From NCBI RefSeq assembly GCF_035582795.1, contig NC_134383.1:565501-629500 (forward strand): a DNA stretch of 64,000 nt. Reading direction: 5' to 3'. Both the position numbers and the translations under genes were made by a program. Of the stretch, positions 47,661-57,143 are shown in pieces. Within the stretch, counting starts at the first letter, position 1; every line of letters starts with the position of its first letter. Origin of the DNA: Mycteria americana (lineage: Eukaryota > Chordata > Aves > Ciconiiformes > Ciconiidae). The notes beneath the pieces were generated by a model. It was given only the letters and a program-made list of their open reading frames with translations, was not told the DNA's origin and made no database searches.

Positions 47661-50600
47661 TTGCGTAAAATCTGGAGATGTCCCCCGGCCCCTTCAACGC
47701 GAAGGCTCAACAGCTGGACGCTCCGCGTAGCCAAGGGCTGGATTTGGGGCTCAGATGCTCGTGCTCGGCTGCCAGTTACTGCCTGGCAGTCCTGGCTGGT
47801 TTTGGGAAATAATCCTGAAAGATTTGGACCGCTGATAGGATAAATTGCAGACTTTGTTCTTTGGATTTCTGAGAACCGCCGAGGCCATAGGAAGCTTGTC
47901 AGAAGCCGAGACCCGCCGAGATGCTCAACGGCAAAGCCTGTTTGGCTGGCACGCTCTGCGTGGCAGAGGACGAAAGATATTGGGTGCGCGGTCCGGGACA
48001 CGAGGAAAATCGCTGCGACTTCTTAAGCCCTAGCAAATGAACTCAAGGAGGTCTCTGAGCCGATTCAGTTCTCTGCCCGGCCCTAACCGGCCGGACAAAC
48101 GGCTCATGCCATCGCTTGCAGCGTAACTAACTGCACAGCCAGACGCGGGACGCTGGCAGAAGTCTGTCTGAGTCGCCCGAGAGGAAGGGTTAAGCTCCGG
48201 CTGTCCACACAGAGCTCCTCGTTCCCGGGGTCGCAACGACCTAGAAATAAGGGCCTTTTGAAGCTGCAGCTAAGTAAATCCGTGATCTCTGCGAGCTGCG
48301 CTCCCTCTTTGGGTTTCTTTCCCGAACAGATGGATACCGCGGCACGACGTTGCCAGGATTAAAGGCAGCAGTGGTTTAATACGGACGACCGGGGAACTGG
48401 CTGGGCCATTCGAGGATGGGGATGCAAAGCCTTGGCAAAGGCCCCGCTCAGCACTCACAGAAGGTAAACAGCCCGCGAGCAGAGCGACCGCGCTGCCTTC
48501 GCGGCACACAGGCGCTGGCAAAGCCGCAGAGAACGGGGAACGGCCCGACTCGGGGACGGGGTGAGCGAGCCACACGTGGCCATAAATAAATCATGAACCC
48601 TCCGACACGCGGCCGATTTGTTCTCAGAAAAGCCGCGGCTGGCAGCAGTTTCACCGAGCGATGTTCGCAACCGGATTCTTAATAGGCTATTAACGTTCAA
48701 TCACGCTTTTATCGGCTTTACTCTGGAAACCGAAGAGCGGCCATAACCAAAGGCGCTCTGTCCTCTCCCCAGCTCCCGCCGCAGCCGCGCTCCGCTCGTG
48801 CGGGCTTGGCTTTGCCACAGCGCTCGGCAGATCGCCTCCGAGCATGCTAAATTATTGACAATTACTGCAGCTGAGCAGCAGCAGGATTGCGTCTAAGGAG
48901 AGACCACGGCGTTAATATCCCGGCTCAAAGCCCTCGGGGAGGAGCGCCGACTCGAGCAACGCAACGCGTCAAATTAGGAATTACAAAGAACCTCTCCCCA
49001 TTGCAACATACGGAGATGGATACTCAAGGCATCTCGTGGCAAAACAAGCGCAGAAGACATCAGGTTGCGGTACTCACGGAGTACTCGCCCGCTGTAATGT
49101 CTGTACGTGCGTCGCCTGGGTGAGGGACGCGGGCCGGCTCCACCTACCTCAGCCTGGAGATGCTCCGCCCGCCCGGCGGTGACGGGCGGCGGGGACCAGC
49201 CTTTTCTCCCAACGCGGCTCCAGACCCGTCAGGTCCCAGACGGATTTAAGGACGTGACGTTACCACCGCAGCCGCTTCCTCTCTCCACCGAGCGAGAACG
49301 TCGGGGCAGCCCCAGCCCGGGACCTGCGCGTCTGCCACCTACGAGGGACTGGGCGCGGCACGCGACGCCGCCCGTTCCCCCCGCTGCCGTTATTTCCGGG
49401 CGACGCGTATCGGATGCCATTATTGACTGCGGCTAAACAATAATCCCAACAATCATCTAAAAAATAATTCTGTTTGAGCTGTGCCACATGGAAGTGCCGC
49501 TACCTGAACGACCGTACCCGTAAGGGGTTCAGGGAAAGGGGAACGAGGACCAGGCGGGAAACAAATTCGGCTGCGTCTCCAGCGCCGTGACCTCGCTGTT
49601 GACACTGCAAGCGTGTGACGCAATTAGCTCTGGCTCGGAGAGGAAAGAAGCATCGCGAGACAGCATCGGGGACCTGTGGTTTTAAAACCTCTTGTGCGTT
49701 GAAAGAATTAAAAACCAGCCGCCTTAACTATCAAAGAACGTGTGTTCACACCCATTGCACGTAAGAAAAAGAAGAGCTGCTTTTTCTGGTTTGCCCTACG
49801 GTTTTTTCCCCAGCGTCATAATTTCCCTAAGAAAAATGTTGTTTCTCAAATAACTATATTAAACGCACCGAGTGCTCGGGAGAGCCGAACACCGGCCGTC
49901 GAGCAGCAGCCGCCGCCTTCGGCACGCCAGCCCAGACACGTACAGCTCCTCGCAGTTCGGCACAGTTTGCTTACATACGGTCGTTCCGGCAGCGTGTATC
50001 TCGGTAGGATCTCCTCAGCAGAAAGCAATTGGTTTCCTCCTCCTCCTTTGTCCAAACCAGAAAAGGCTGATGCTTCCGATGTCAGCGCTGCGGCCGCCTC
50101 ATAACCTGACCCCAGGAGACGCGGCCAGGGGAGACGCTGGAGGAGGAACCAACGCCGGGTGCGTCCGTAGCTACGCCGAGACGGCGCAGCGGCGGAAGGG
50201 ATGCCCGGGGGCGGTACTTTTCGGTGGGGTTCGGTGCTTCGAGGTGAACAGACGTCGCGCGTTACGCTTCTGAAATCCCGAGCGTTTTAAAGGGGCACGC
50301 AAGAAAATCTGGCAATGACCAGAACCGAACCGGAGACAGGAATGGGGCGAAGGAGGTGACACGTTTCAGCGCTCGCCTACCGTTACAGGGTTTAAATATT
50401 TGCCTGCTATTAAAAGCTTGCGTTCCGGGCTGCCCCCCCAGCAGCTCGGGAAGATTGAAATATCAGTTACAGATCAATTTTCTCCTTAAGTAAACACCAA
50501 TGCAGGATAAACAGCGTAAGAAGATGCAGCCGGAGCACTGCCGACTGCAGGCCGGACTTCCAGCTGCTCACAGCGAGGTTAAGCCTGGCGATTAATTAAC

Positions 50601-51154
50601 CTGAGACGATCTCCCCGACGGCAGATTTCAGGCTATGGCGCTGGGAACGGGAAGCGGTGCCGGCGTTTCGCTGCTCTACGAGGAGACCCGCAACCCGTAG
50701 CAGAGCTGGCGGCCGCCTCGGACGGGGACGTCCCGGCCCAAGGCAGCCCCTCCGCACCCCGCAGCATCCTCCTCGGCAAAGGACGCCAGCCTGTCGGGAA
50801 GATGAAAATAAGCTTTACCTAACGCGCCGCAAAGCGCACGAGGCAGGCGGTTTGCAAGCGCGGACTTTCTCATCGCCGGGCGCGCTTTTGCTTGGATCGC
50901 CGTCGTCCTTGCCTGACTTCGGCGAGGAGCGAGGCTCTTGCCGTACCCTCCGGGTCCGAGCCGCAGGGAGGAGGAGGGAGAGCAGCCGCTGCCGCGGGCA
51001 GAGCGGGCAGGGGAGGAGGGCAGAGCCCGCGGGCAGCGCCGGGCCGGCACCCGCTCAGCACCGACGGCTCCTCCGGGCACCGCGCCGGGGGCGAGGGCCA
51101 CCGTGAGCATCGCCGCCGTAAGGGCGGGGGATAAAGAGTGCGAAATGAGCGGTA
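47661..51154. other. Intergenic, adjoining the CADM1 3' end
   Basis: Mixed. AT-rich at 48670-48720, 49430-49480, 49680-49870 and 50380-50620 (CCTGGCGATTAATTAACC). Dense CpG at 49120-49400 and 50640-51120. The last CpG cluster lies just beyond the CADM1 poly(A) signal. No gene recognised. Confidence 0.45.
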
Positions 51155-51175
51155 GTTTTGTAACATTAATTTTTT

Positions 51176-51181
51176 TTTATT
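51176..51181 (-). terminator. CADM1: Distal poly(A) signal AATAAA for CADM1
   Basis: TTTATT on the plus strand reads AATAAA on the minus strand, about 2.2 kb after the CADM1 stop, at the boundary between the AT-rich UTR end and the CpG-rich sequence below 51130. Cleavage would be expected some 10-30 nt further on, near 51150-51165. The composition change at this point supports it as the main 3' end; no transcript evidence is available. Confidence 0.6.
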
Positions 51182-51571
51182 AAGAAGACAGATATTTTAT
51201 AGTACTCCTTTTCCTTTGTAAAAATGGTATACATGAACCAATACAAAATGTGAATGGGAACAGATGGATGTGTATTTTCTTACATTGTAACATCTTCCAT
51301 GGACACCTTAAAACAGAACTGGCCTAAGGGGAAAAAACAAAAAGGCCGGGTGAATAAAGAACAAGGTTGTTTATCATCGGTTCCGCGTCCTTCATTTGTA
51401 ATACTCCTTTAAACAAGGTTGTTCTTTCTTCACGCTTCAAAATCCTAATGATCTAAAGCTGTACAAAGTAATACTCAACAATACATTTCAAACAGTGCAC
51501 TGTATACTGAAGAAAAAATACATAAACCGATATACAACTAAAATTCGTAATTTCCTGGTTTTTATCCCGGT

Positions 51572-51581
51572 TTTATTTATT
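51572..51581 (-). terminator. CADM1: Candidate alternative poly(A) signals in the CADM1 UTR
   Basis: Two overlapping AATAAA hexamers (minus strand, sharing the sequence AATAAATAAA) lie about 0.4 kb before the distal signal, just after a 13-nt A run as read on the minus strand. They could give a shorter 3' UTR. The A run could also cause internal priming in cDNA data, which would mimic a 3' end. Confidence 0.35.
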
Positions 51582-52329
51582 TTTTTTTTTTTCTTCCAAT
51601 GAGCGGGGCCGAAATTTTGCAATCTACCTGAGACGGAAAACACCAATCAAAACACATGAACCTGAGACATGTCAACATTGTAAGTCAAAGTTACGTCGGT
51701 AACACTGCACTACTGTACACTTCCAAAACAAAGATGGGCTGCTCAAAACCAGGATGCCAATCCCGCGACCGAGGACGGGGGAAAGAAGCCCCCGAACTCC
51801 AACGTGCCGACTGCTGCTCACCATGGTGTGGTTTGGCAATGGTGCTGAAGGCTCAGAAAAGAGCTGCGCTCGACAAAATTTGCTCGGGGAAAAAAGGGTA
51901 TTTCTGCGAGGTTCTTCTCGTGGAAAGGGGAAAGAGAAGGCGGCGGGAGGACGGAGCGGCTCTCTGCCGCCCGGCCAGCCCCTTCCCGAAGGGCTCCCGC
52001 CTCGCAACGTTCTGCCAAGAACGACAACCGCGAGAAAAACCCCGCGCGAAAACGCTCCCCCCGAAACCCCTAAAAAACCCCCCTGACGCTAAGATCAATG
52101 CTTCCCTTAAATAAATCGGCGTACGTTTTCCACGTAGACACAGTAAAAAAAAGTACCGCTCGAAATCCAAGATCGCTCACCCCCAAAAATTCAGCGTACG
52201 TAATTGTAACACCGCCTTCTCGACGCGGTCCGCTACCTGCCACGATTCTAATTTACCCAGATTCTCCTTTTCCCCTATGGCTTTGTAAGTCGGTTAGCAC
52301 TGTCGTTTTAACGCGAATTCCCACGTTTC

Positions 52330-52745
52330 GCTTAGCGGGTAGGAAAAAAGGCAGTTTTGCTCGTCCGGCTGCTCCGCAGGCCCGGGCTGCGGCGGGCGCT
52401 GGGGGAAGGCGTCTCGCCCGCCGCGTCCCGCGGCCGCGCGAGGAGGGGGAGGAGGGCGCGAGCCGGGCGCTGGCGGCCCCCGCGCCCCGGGGGCTTGGCC
52501 CTCGCCAGCCCCGCGGGGAGGGGCCGGCCCAGGCGGGGAAGCGGGAGCGAGGGGTTTGCGAGGCCGAGGGCCAGCGCAGACGTCCCCCCCCCCCGCCCGG
52601 CGGAGCAGCCCGCAGGCACGGCGTGGAAGGCAGGCCGGGCGTCCCGCCGGGAGGACGAGCCCCGCCGCCGCGGCCCGCTTCCCCGCCGCCGAGCAGCGCC
52701 TTTGCCGAGCTCAGCCCCTTTCCTGGTCGCCGCCATGGAAAGCAC
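52330..52745. other. CpG-dense core inside the CADM1 3' UTR
   Basis: About 400 bp packed with CG dinucleotides, including NotI-like GCGGCCGC and repeated CCGCC/GGCGGG words, bounded on both sides by much more AT-rich sequence. It lies wholly within the predicted 3' UTR. It looks like a CpG island by eye and could be an intragenic or antisense promoter, or simply a hotspot of GC-biased gene conversion. Open frames over it on both strands follow from the lack of A/T-rich stop codons. Confidence 0.6.
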
Positions 52746-52809
52746 CCGCAAACAGGGCAGCCGCGACCGGGCTCTCGCCGGTTGTTCATCCGAGCCTTCA
52801 CGACAATAG
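52735..52809 (+). other. Short plus-strand ORF with ideal Kozak context, antisense to the CADM1 UTR
   Basis: The plus strand reads GCCGCCATGG at the downstream edge of the CpG core and opens 24 codons (begins MESTRKQGSRDRAL, ends SEPSRQ, then TAG). I recognise no family. It is Arg/Ser-rich and has the composition of the surrounding DNA, so it may be chance. Its position, immediately downstream of a CpG island and antisense to a UTR, is what an antisense transcript's first ORF would look like. Not called as a gene. Confidence 0.15.
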
Positions 52810-53386
52810 AGGGAATGGGACATGGGCACACTGGACTGCAAACTACGGAATCTAAGATGTGCTGGTTCTCCTCCGATGAGCTCGAGTTCCGAACAGAAAA
52901 GGGCGGAGAGAAGAAGAAAGGAAAACACCTTCGAAGAAACCCACCTACTCCACGGGGTCCCGGCAAGCAACTCCAGAAACAGAACAGGGAAGGGGAAACG
53001 AAGAGCCACAGAAACCCGAAGGGAACTAACGCACAGAAGCCCCTCTTCTTCCCAGCCTCCCCCCGACCCCAACGAACAGAAATTAAACAAGGCACAGAAT
53101 CTTCTGCAAATGACTTCACTAAACTAAATCCAAGCCGGACTTGGCCAAAAAAAGAAAACCCAAACAAACTGAGGTGTCGAACAGCAGAGTGTACTTTACG
53201 AGGAACATTTTTACACAGCAAATCCCGGACCCTCCCGGCCTCACGACTCTCCACCCATTTGCTTTTTTTTCTCTAAAAAAAAGACACAAGCTGGTTGCAA
53301 CTTCCGATATCACTGTCTCTTTAGCGTTTAAATAGGGCCAGTAGTAACCGTCCACGGTTGGACACCTCATCGAAACCAAGGCTGCT

Positions 53387-53505
53387 CTAGATGAAGTACT
53401 CCTTCTTTTCTTCGGAGTTGTTTTGTCCTCCCTCTGCGTTGATGATGGCTGTGTCTGCGTCGGCCGCGTCGTCTGCTCCTTTGGCTTCGTGGGTGAAGTA
53501 CGTAC
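53387..53505 (-). CDS. CADM1: CADM1 last coding exon: cytoplasmic tail and stop
   Basis: Read on the minus strand, a splice acceptor (CTTGCAG, AG at 53506-53507) is followed by 119 nt encoding the rest of the cytoplasmic tail and a TAG stop at 53387-53389. It begins in phase 1 and completes the glycine codon shared with the previous exon. The 38 residues start [19 protein letters not shown] and end EEKKEYFI. The first part is the juxtamembrane segment known to bind FERM proteins of the 4.1 family. The final EYFI is the class II PDZ ligand known to bind MPP/CASK-type MAGUKs and syntenin. The GADDAAD and GGQNNSEE words separate CADM1 from CADM2 and CADM3, whose tails I recall differing at these positions. 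CADM1 is an immunoglobulin-superfamily adhesion protein of epithelia and synapses. No defect is visible. Confidence 0.97.
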
Positions 53506-54739
53506 CTGCAAGGGAAGCGGGAGGGCGCGTGACTCGGCGGCGGTGCCTGCGAGGTGCCGAGAGAGCGAGCGACGCGGCCGCCAGCGGAAAGGGAAAAAAA
53601 GATGCAAAGCACGGAAATACCAGGCTGGGGCAAAATGAAAAACTCACGGCGGCAACCGGCAAGGCCGATGCCGCCCGGTGCGGGAGCTCCCCGCTCCTGC
53701 CCCCATGGCTGGAGACCCCCAGGGCCGACCACGCGCCGGGCACCGCCGGCCCCGCTCCGAACCGCGACGGCGGGCTGCTCTCGCAGCGTCCCGCTCGGCA
53801 GGCAGGTCACAGCCATCTCCCCCTCTCAGAAGCACACAAGCATCGGTAAAATGGCGTTTTAGACGCTTTACTTAAGGGAGAGAAATCTTTCATCTCCGCC
53901 TTCTCTCGCCCCTAAAGTGCTTTAGGTTTTTTTTTTCCCTTTCCCCTCTCTTTGCAACGTTATTCACTCCGTCGCGGCTGCGGTCGTAACCAGCCTCTCG
54001 TTCTCTGCGTGCTTCTCCAAATAAAAGCCCGGTTAACGTTAAAGCCTTTCGTACAAACATACATTCAGAGGAACAGTCGCGATTTTGCGCGTGGGTTTAG
54101 ATTTGCTCTGGAAGTTGTAACAAGTTCCCAAAACGGACCGGTTTGCACATAACCCACAAACCCGAGGTAGCGTGGCACATACGTATCAGCTCGGGTCAAG
54201 GGGGTTTCGCAGAGGGACTCCCAAATTTCAGTCTTAAGCTGCGTGCCGACGTGCTGGCTGCAAGCTTCGGGGTCAGTTGGGCTGGTGTAGCTCCGTGCAT
54301 CGTTACACGCAGTAATTAATAACTGGGGCCGCAACGGGAGGTAGCGGGCGACGGAGCTCTTTGAGAAGAGCCCAGCGCGTCCCACGACCCGAAACGCTGC
54401 TCCGGAAAGAGCACGCGCCTCGTTCGCCGGGTAGCCTGCAGCTACGATGCCTCGGACGGGACAGCGCCTCCGCCGGTACCAACCCCTGCAAGCCTGGGCG
54501 CCGGCGTGCCGGGTAAAGGCTGCGGCGGGGGCAAACCGCCGTCCTGCTCTCCGAAGCCCCAGGGGCACAGAACATCGACGGGCTGCTCCAGCCTTCCTCC
54601 CTTCCCCATTTCAACGGGCTTTCGGGAGACACCCTTCCAGAGCAACACGGGGGCCTCTCGCATCAGACAGGACAACGGCACGAGCAAAGGGAGGCACGTG
54701 CCGCGTCCCCTCGTTTTCCGGTTTCGGTCTTTGTCTTAC
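53506..54739 (-). other. CADM1: CADM1 final intron (1.23 kb)
   Basis: This intron separates the membrane exon from the tail exon, with a GTAAGA donor at its high-coordinate end and a CTTGCAG acceptor at its low-coordinate end. It is GC-rich, with a T-rich tract around 53926-53940. I see no further exon in it: the two flanking exons already join in phase to give the known continuous HKGTYF sequence. ORFs across it in other frames are chance products of base composition. Confidence 0.9.
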
Positions 54740-54871
54740 CTTTATGTCTGGCAAAATAGCGCCCTAAAATGATGAGCAGGCAAAGCATTGCAAACACGAC
54801 CACGGCCACGACGCCACCAACCACCGCATGGTCCACGCTCCGTATCGCCCCTTCCTCACCTGCACGAGAAT
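54740..54871 (-). CDS. CADM1: CADM1 transmembrane exon
   Basis: On the minus strand an acceptor (CTCAACAG, AG at 54872-54873) opens a 132-nt exon that ends AAAG before a GTAAGA donor (GT at 54738-54739). Starting in phase 1 it encodes (D)[19 protein letters not shown], then a hydrophobic helix of about 22 residues containing [17 protein letters not shown], then the basic stop-transfer RYFARHK. This is the end of the extracellular stalk, where family members are shed by proteases, followed by the single membrane span. Compared with the mammalian protein as I remember it, only a few conservative changes appear beside the helix, such as Ile to Val. The exon length and both phases match the next exon exactly. 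The residues just upstream (Thr-rich stalk, Ig domains) are not in this window. Confidence 0.97.
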
Positions 54872-55499
54872 CTGTTGAGATCAGAGGAGGAATAAGAATT
54901 CGGGACTTATTACGATGCACTCTGAAGGGTTTGGCCGCAGCTGCTCTCGGGATCGGAAAAGCCACCCTTGCGCTCTCAAAAGGAAAAGGGGTGAAGCACG
55001 GAGCTATCTAGACAGATGAGTTCGGGCAGAGGAACTTTGCCCAAAGCCGAACTGATCTGGCGGCTCGACTTGCAAGGTGTTTTCCGCTACAAGCAGCAGC
55101 ACTACCACTACGCACGTGGAAGACAGCTGGGGGAGGGAGAGGAGAGATGGAATCGTTGGTGGACAGGTATTTTTGGAAATTCCCCTAGGACGCTCCCCAA
55201 ATGTCAACCTCCCCGGGGCGGGGGCACAGGGAACAGCAGGACCACGTGGCAATATTAGTCGTTAGCTCCGGAGACACACCGTTAACAAACGCCCGGCCGA
55301 AAACATTTCAACTTCAGCCCCAAAACCTCCTCGACCAGGAAACGACCAGCCCAGCACGGCAAACGCAGTTACAAGCATCCTCTCCCCGACCCAGCGCGAC
55401 TGCGTCGCTCAACGCCGCCTTTGCTGCTCGACGCAGCTCCCGAGGTCCGAAGGGAGGGAACTCCTACCCCAAGCTACAAACCCCCCTTCAAACGCAGAC

Positions 55500-56420
55500 A
55501 GCGAGCAATAATTGCACGTTGCCTCCGACTGCTTTATTTCATTTATTTAACTCCTCGCCGTGCAATTAGTTTTCCTTTATAAGCGCCTCTCCCTTCGGAC
55601 GCCGTCACCCAGGAGAGGAATGACTTCCTTGGCGGAGGAACAACTCCAAAATGAACCCGGAATGAGCTATGGCCATGTAAAATGAATGTATAGCAGTGTA
55701 AACAATTTTAATTTAGGAACGCAGCTACATCAACCCTCTCTGCAATCCTAATGGCAACCGAGATTTATAACGTAGTAAAAACCAATTATTCTCCCGTTGA
55801 TTAATACATTAACATTTTGGAAGAGAAGCTAAACCACTGTATCTTTTTTTTTATCGAGTCAAGCGCAACACCTCCATTAAAATGATTTACCGGCCATACC
55901 TTACAATTTAAGCACAGCAGCAACAGAAACGGTAAAAATCTTTTAACTTTACATGATTTGTGAAGTCATACGTGAAGGATTTACCATTTAAATCTTTCAC
56001 TACAAGAAGCACACGGCCTATAAATCTGTCCTGCATGCAGCTGCCCAGACACCTAAGAGAAATGCTTTTCACCAGGAAGACTGAGAGTGCAAATGCAAGT
56101 CAATTTTTAAGTAAGATTTATCTCCGTCTCCCTCCAAAGAACAGAGCAAATCTCTGAAGCCTCCACCTCTAATAATATTTGAAGTTTATCGATCAAGCGT
56201 ACAGATCCGTGACAGCTAAAGGTAATGGTGCTCTTTTGAGCTGAAACCCGATACAAAGCTTGCGAGCAGCAGCCCGGGATTTACGCTTTCTATCGATATT
56301 TCCAATTCTGCTCCCAGATTAAGGACCGGGGGACCTAAGTAAACAACTCGTGACTGAGAGCACTATAAAGCACCTTTTAATTAAAACCATTTAAGAAAAA
56401 AACCCCTCCGAGCGTTTCTT
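55500..56420. other. AT-rich island in the CADM1 intron
   Basis: The longest AT-rich block of the intron, about 0.7 kb 5' of the membrane exon in transcript direction. It contains CAATTTTAATTTAGG, CCAATTATTCTCCCG and TTAATACATTAACATTTTGG. Position next to an alternatively used stalk/membrane junction makes splicing control or an intronic enhancer possible. No exon with proper splice sites found. Confidence 0.35.
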
Positions 56421-57010
56421 CAAGTGACTTCCAAAAGCGGGAGCTCTGGCACAGGCAGCGGGACGCCCGGGCTGCATCGGGTCAGGGCGAGGAGGACGTC
56501 AAGGGACGCAAGGGAGAGCAGCCTCTCGGTGCCGCGGTCCCAGAGCCCCTTTCGGCAGCTTACCCGCCAAGCTACAAACCGCGCCCAAAAGCACCCCCCC
56601 GCCAACCAAAAGCGTTCGCTGCCGCGTCGTCCGCGCCCGAGCCGTTTCACTGCGGTGAGAGCGTGCCCGGGAAACGGGGAGGCACGGCGGAGGCGGGGGC
56701 TCCTCGTGCCGTCCCCAGCGGGAGCAGCCCGTCTCGCGGGCGCTTCCCGGCGCCCGCTGCTTTGCCGAGCGGCGGGTCAGCCCCGCTCGCCCGGGGGAAC
56801 GGCGCCCGGGGAGCGCAGCGCTGTGCCGAGCAGACCACCCCGCCCGGGCAGCGGCTCTGCTGTCTGCCCGGGACAGCAGCGGGGGCAAAACCAGCGTCCT
56901 GGCCGTTGGGGCAGCTACCGCTTGAGTGCAGCCCGCCCTTCTCCCGGCGGCCTTTAGCGCGGCTAATCCGGGCCTTTAGGGACTCGCTCGCCGTAAAGCA
57001 ACCAAACCCG
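56421..57010. other. CpG cluster in the CADM1 intron
   Basis: Dense CG content with frames open on both strands, bounded by AT-rich DNA and the poly-T tract. Possible intragenic CpG island; no transcript feature recognised. Confidence 0.4.
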
Positions 57011-57079
57011 GCTCACTCGCTGCAGCGGCTGCTTTAGGCAAGTCCCACTCCAACTTTTGCTTTTTCGGTTTGTGTGGGG

Positions 57080-57143
57080 TTTTTTTGTTTGTTTTTTTTT
57101 TTTTTTTTTTTTTTTTGTTTTTGTTTTGCTTTGTTTTTTTTTT
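57080..57143. repeat. Poly-T tract with G interruptions
   Basis: A nearly pure T stretch with an uninterrupted run of 25 T at 57092-57116 and a few G or C interruptions. On the minus strand it is an A tract and could be the tail of a retroposon whose body would lie at higher coordinates, but I recognise no element there. Confidence 0.9.

Larger units (their letters stand above)
51155..53386 (-). other. CADM1: CADM1 3' UTR (predicted extent)
   Basis: This follows the TAG stop. The first 120 nt or so (53270-53386) keep words I recall from mammalian CADM1 3' UTRs, including GATGAGGTGTCCAAC, CTGGCCCTATTTA and AAAGAGACAGTGATAT. A second recognisable block lies near 53100-53220 (AAAGTACACTCTGCTGTTCG on the minus strand). 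The distal part, 51155-51760, is AT-rich and looks conserved. The middle, about 52330-52740, is extremely CpG-rich and unlike the AT-rich mammalian UTR. The end is set by the last good poly(A) signal at 51176-51181; the exact cleavage site is inferred. A UTR of about 2.2 kb fits the roughly 4-kb CADM1 mRNA reported in mammals. Confidence 0.75.

Noticed and set aside
52098..53276. 392-codon plus-strand frame and an opposing 333-codon minus-strand frame over the CADM1 3' UTR
   Set aside because: Both strands are open over the same CpG-rich DNA, the products are Arg/Pro/Gly-rich without domains, and the region is UTR. Composition explains the lack of stops.
57080..57143. Poly-T tract as the tail of a processed pseudogene on the minus strand
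   Set aside because: No recognisable gene-derived sequence lies at the higher coordinates next to it and no target-site duplication is seen.
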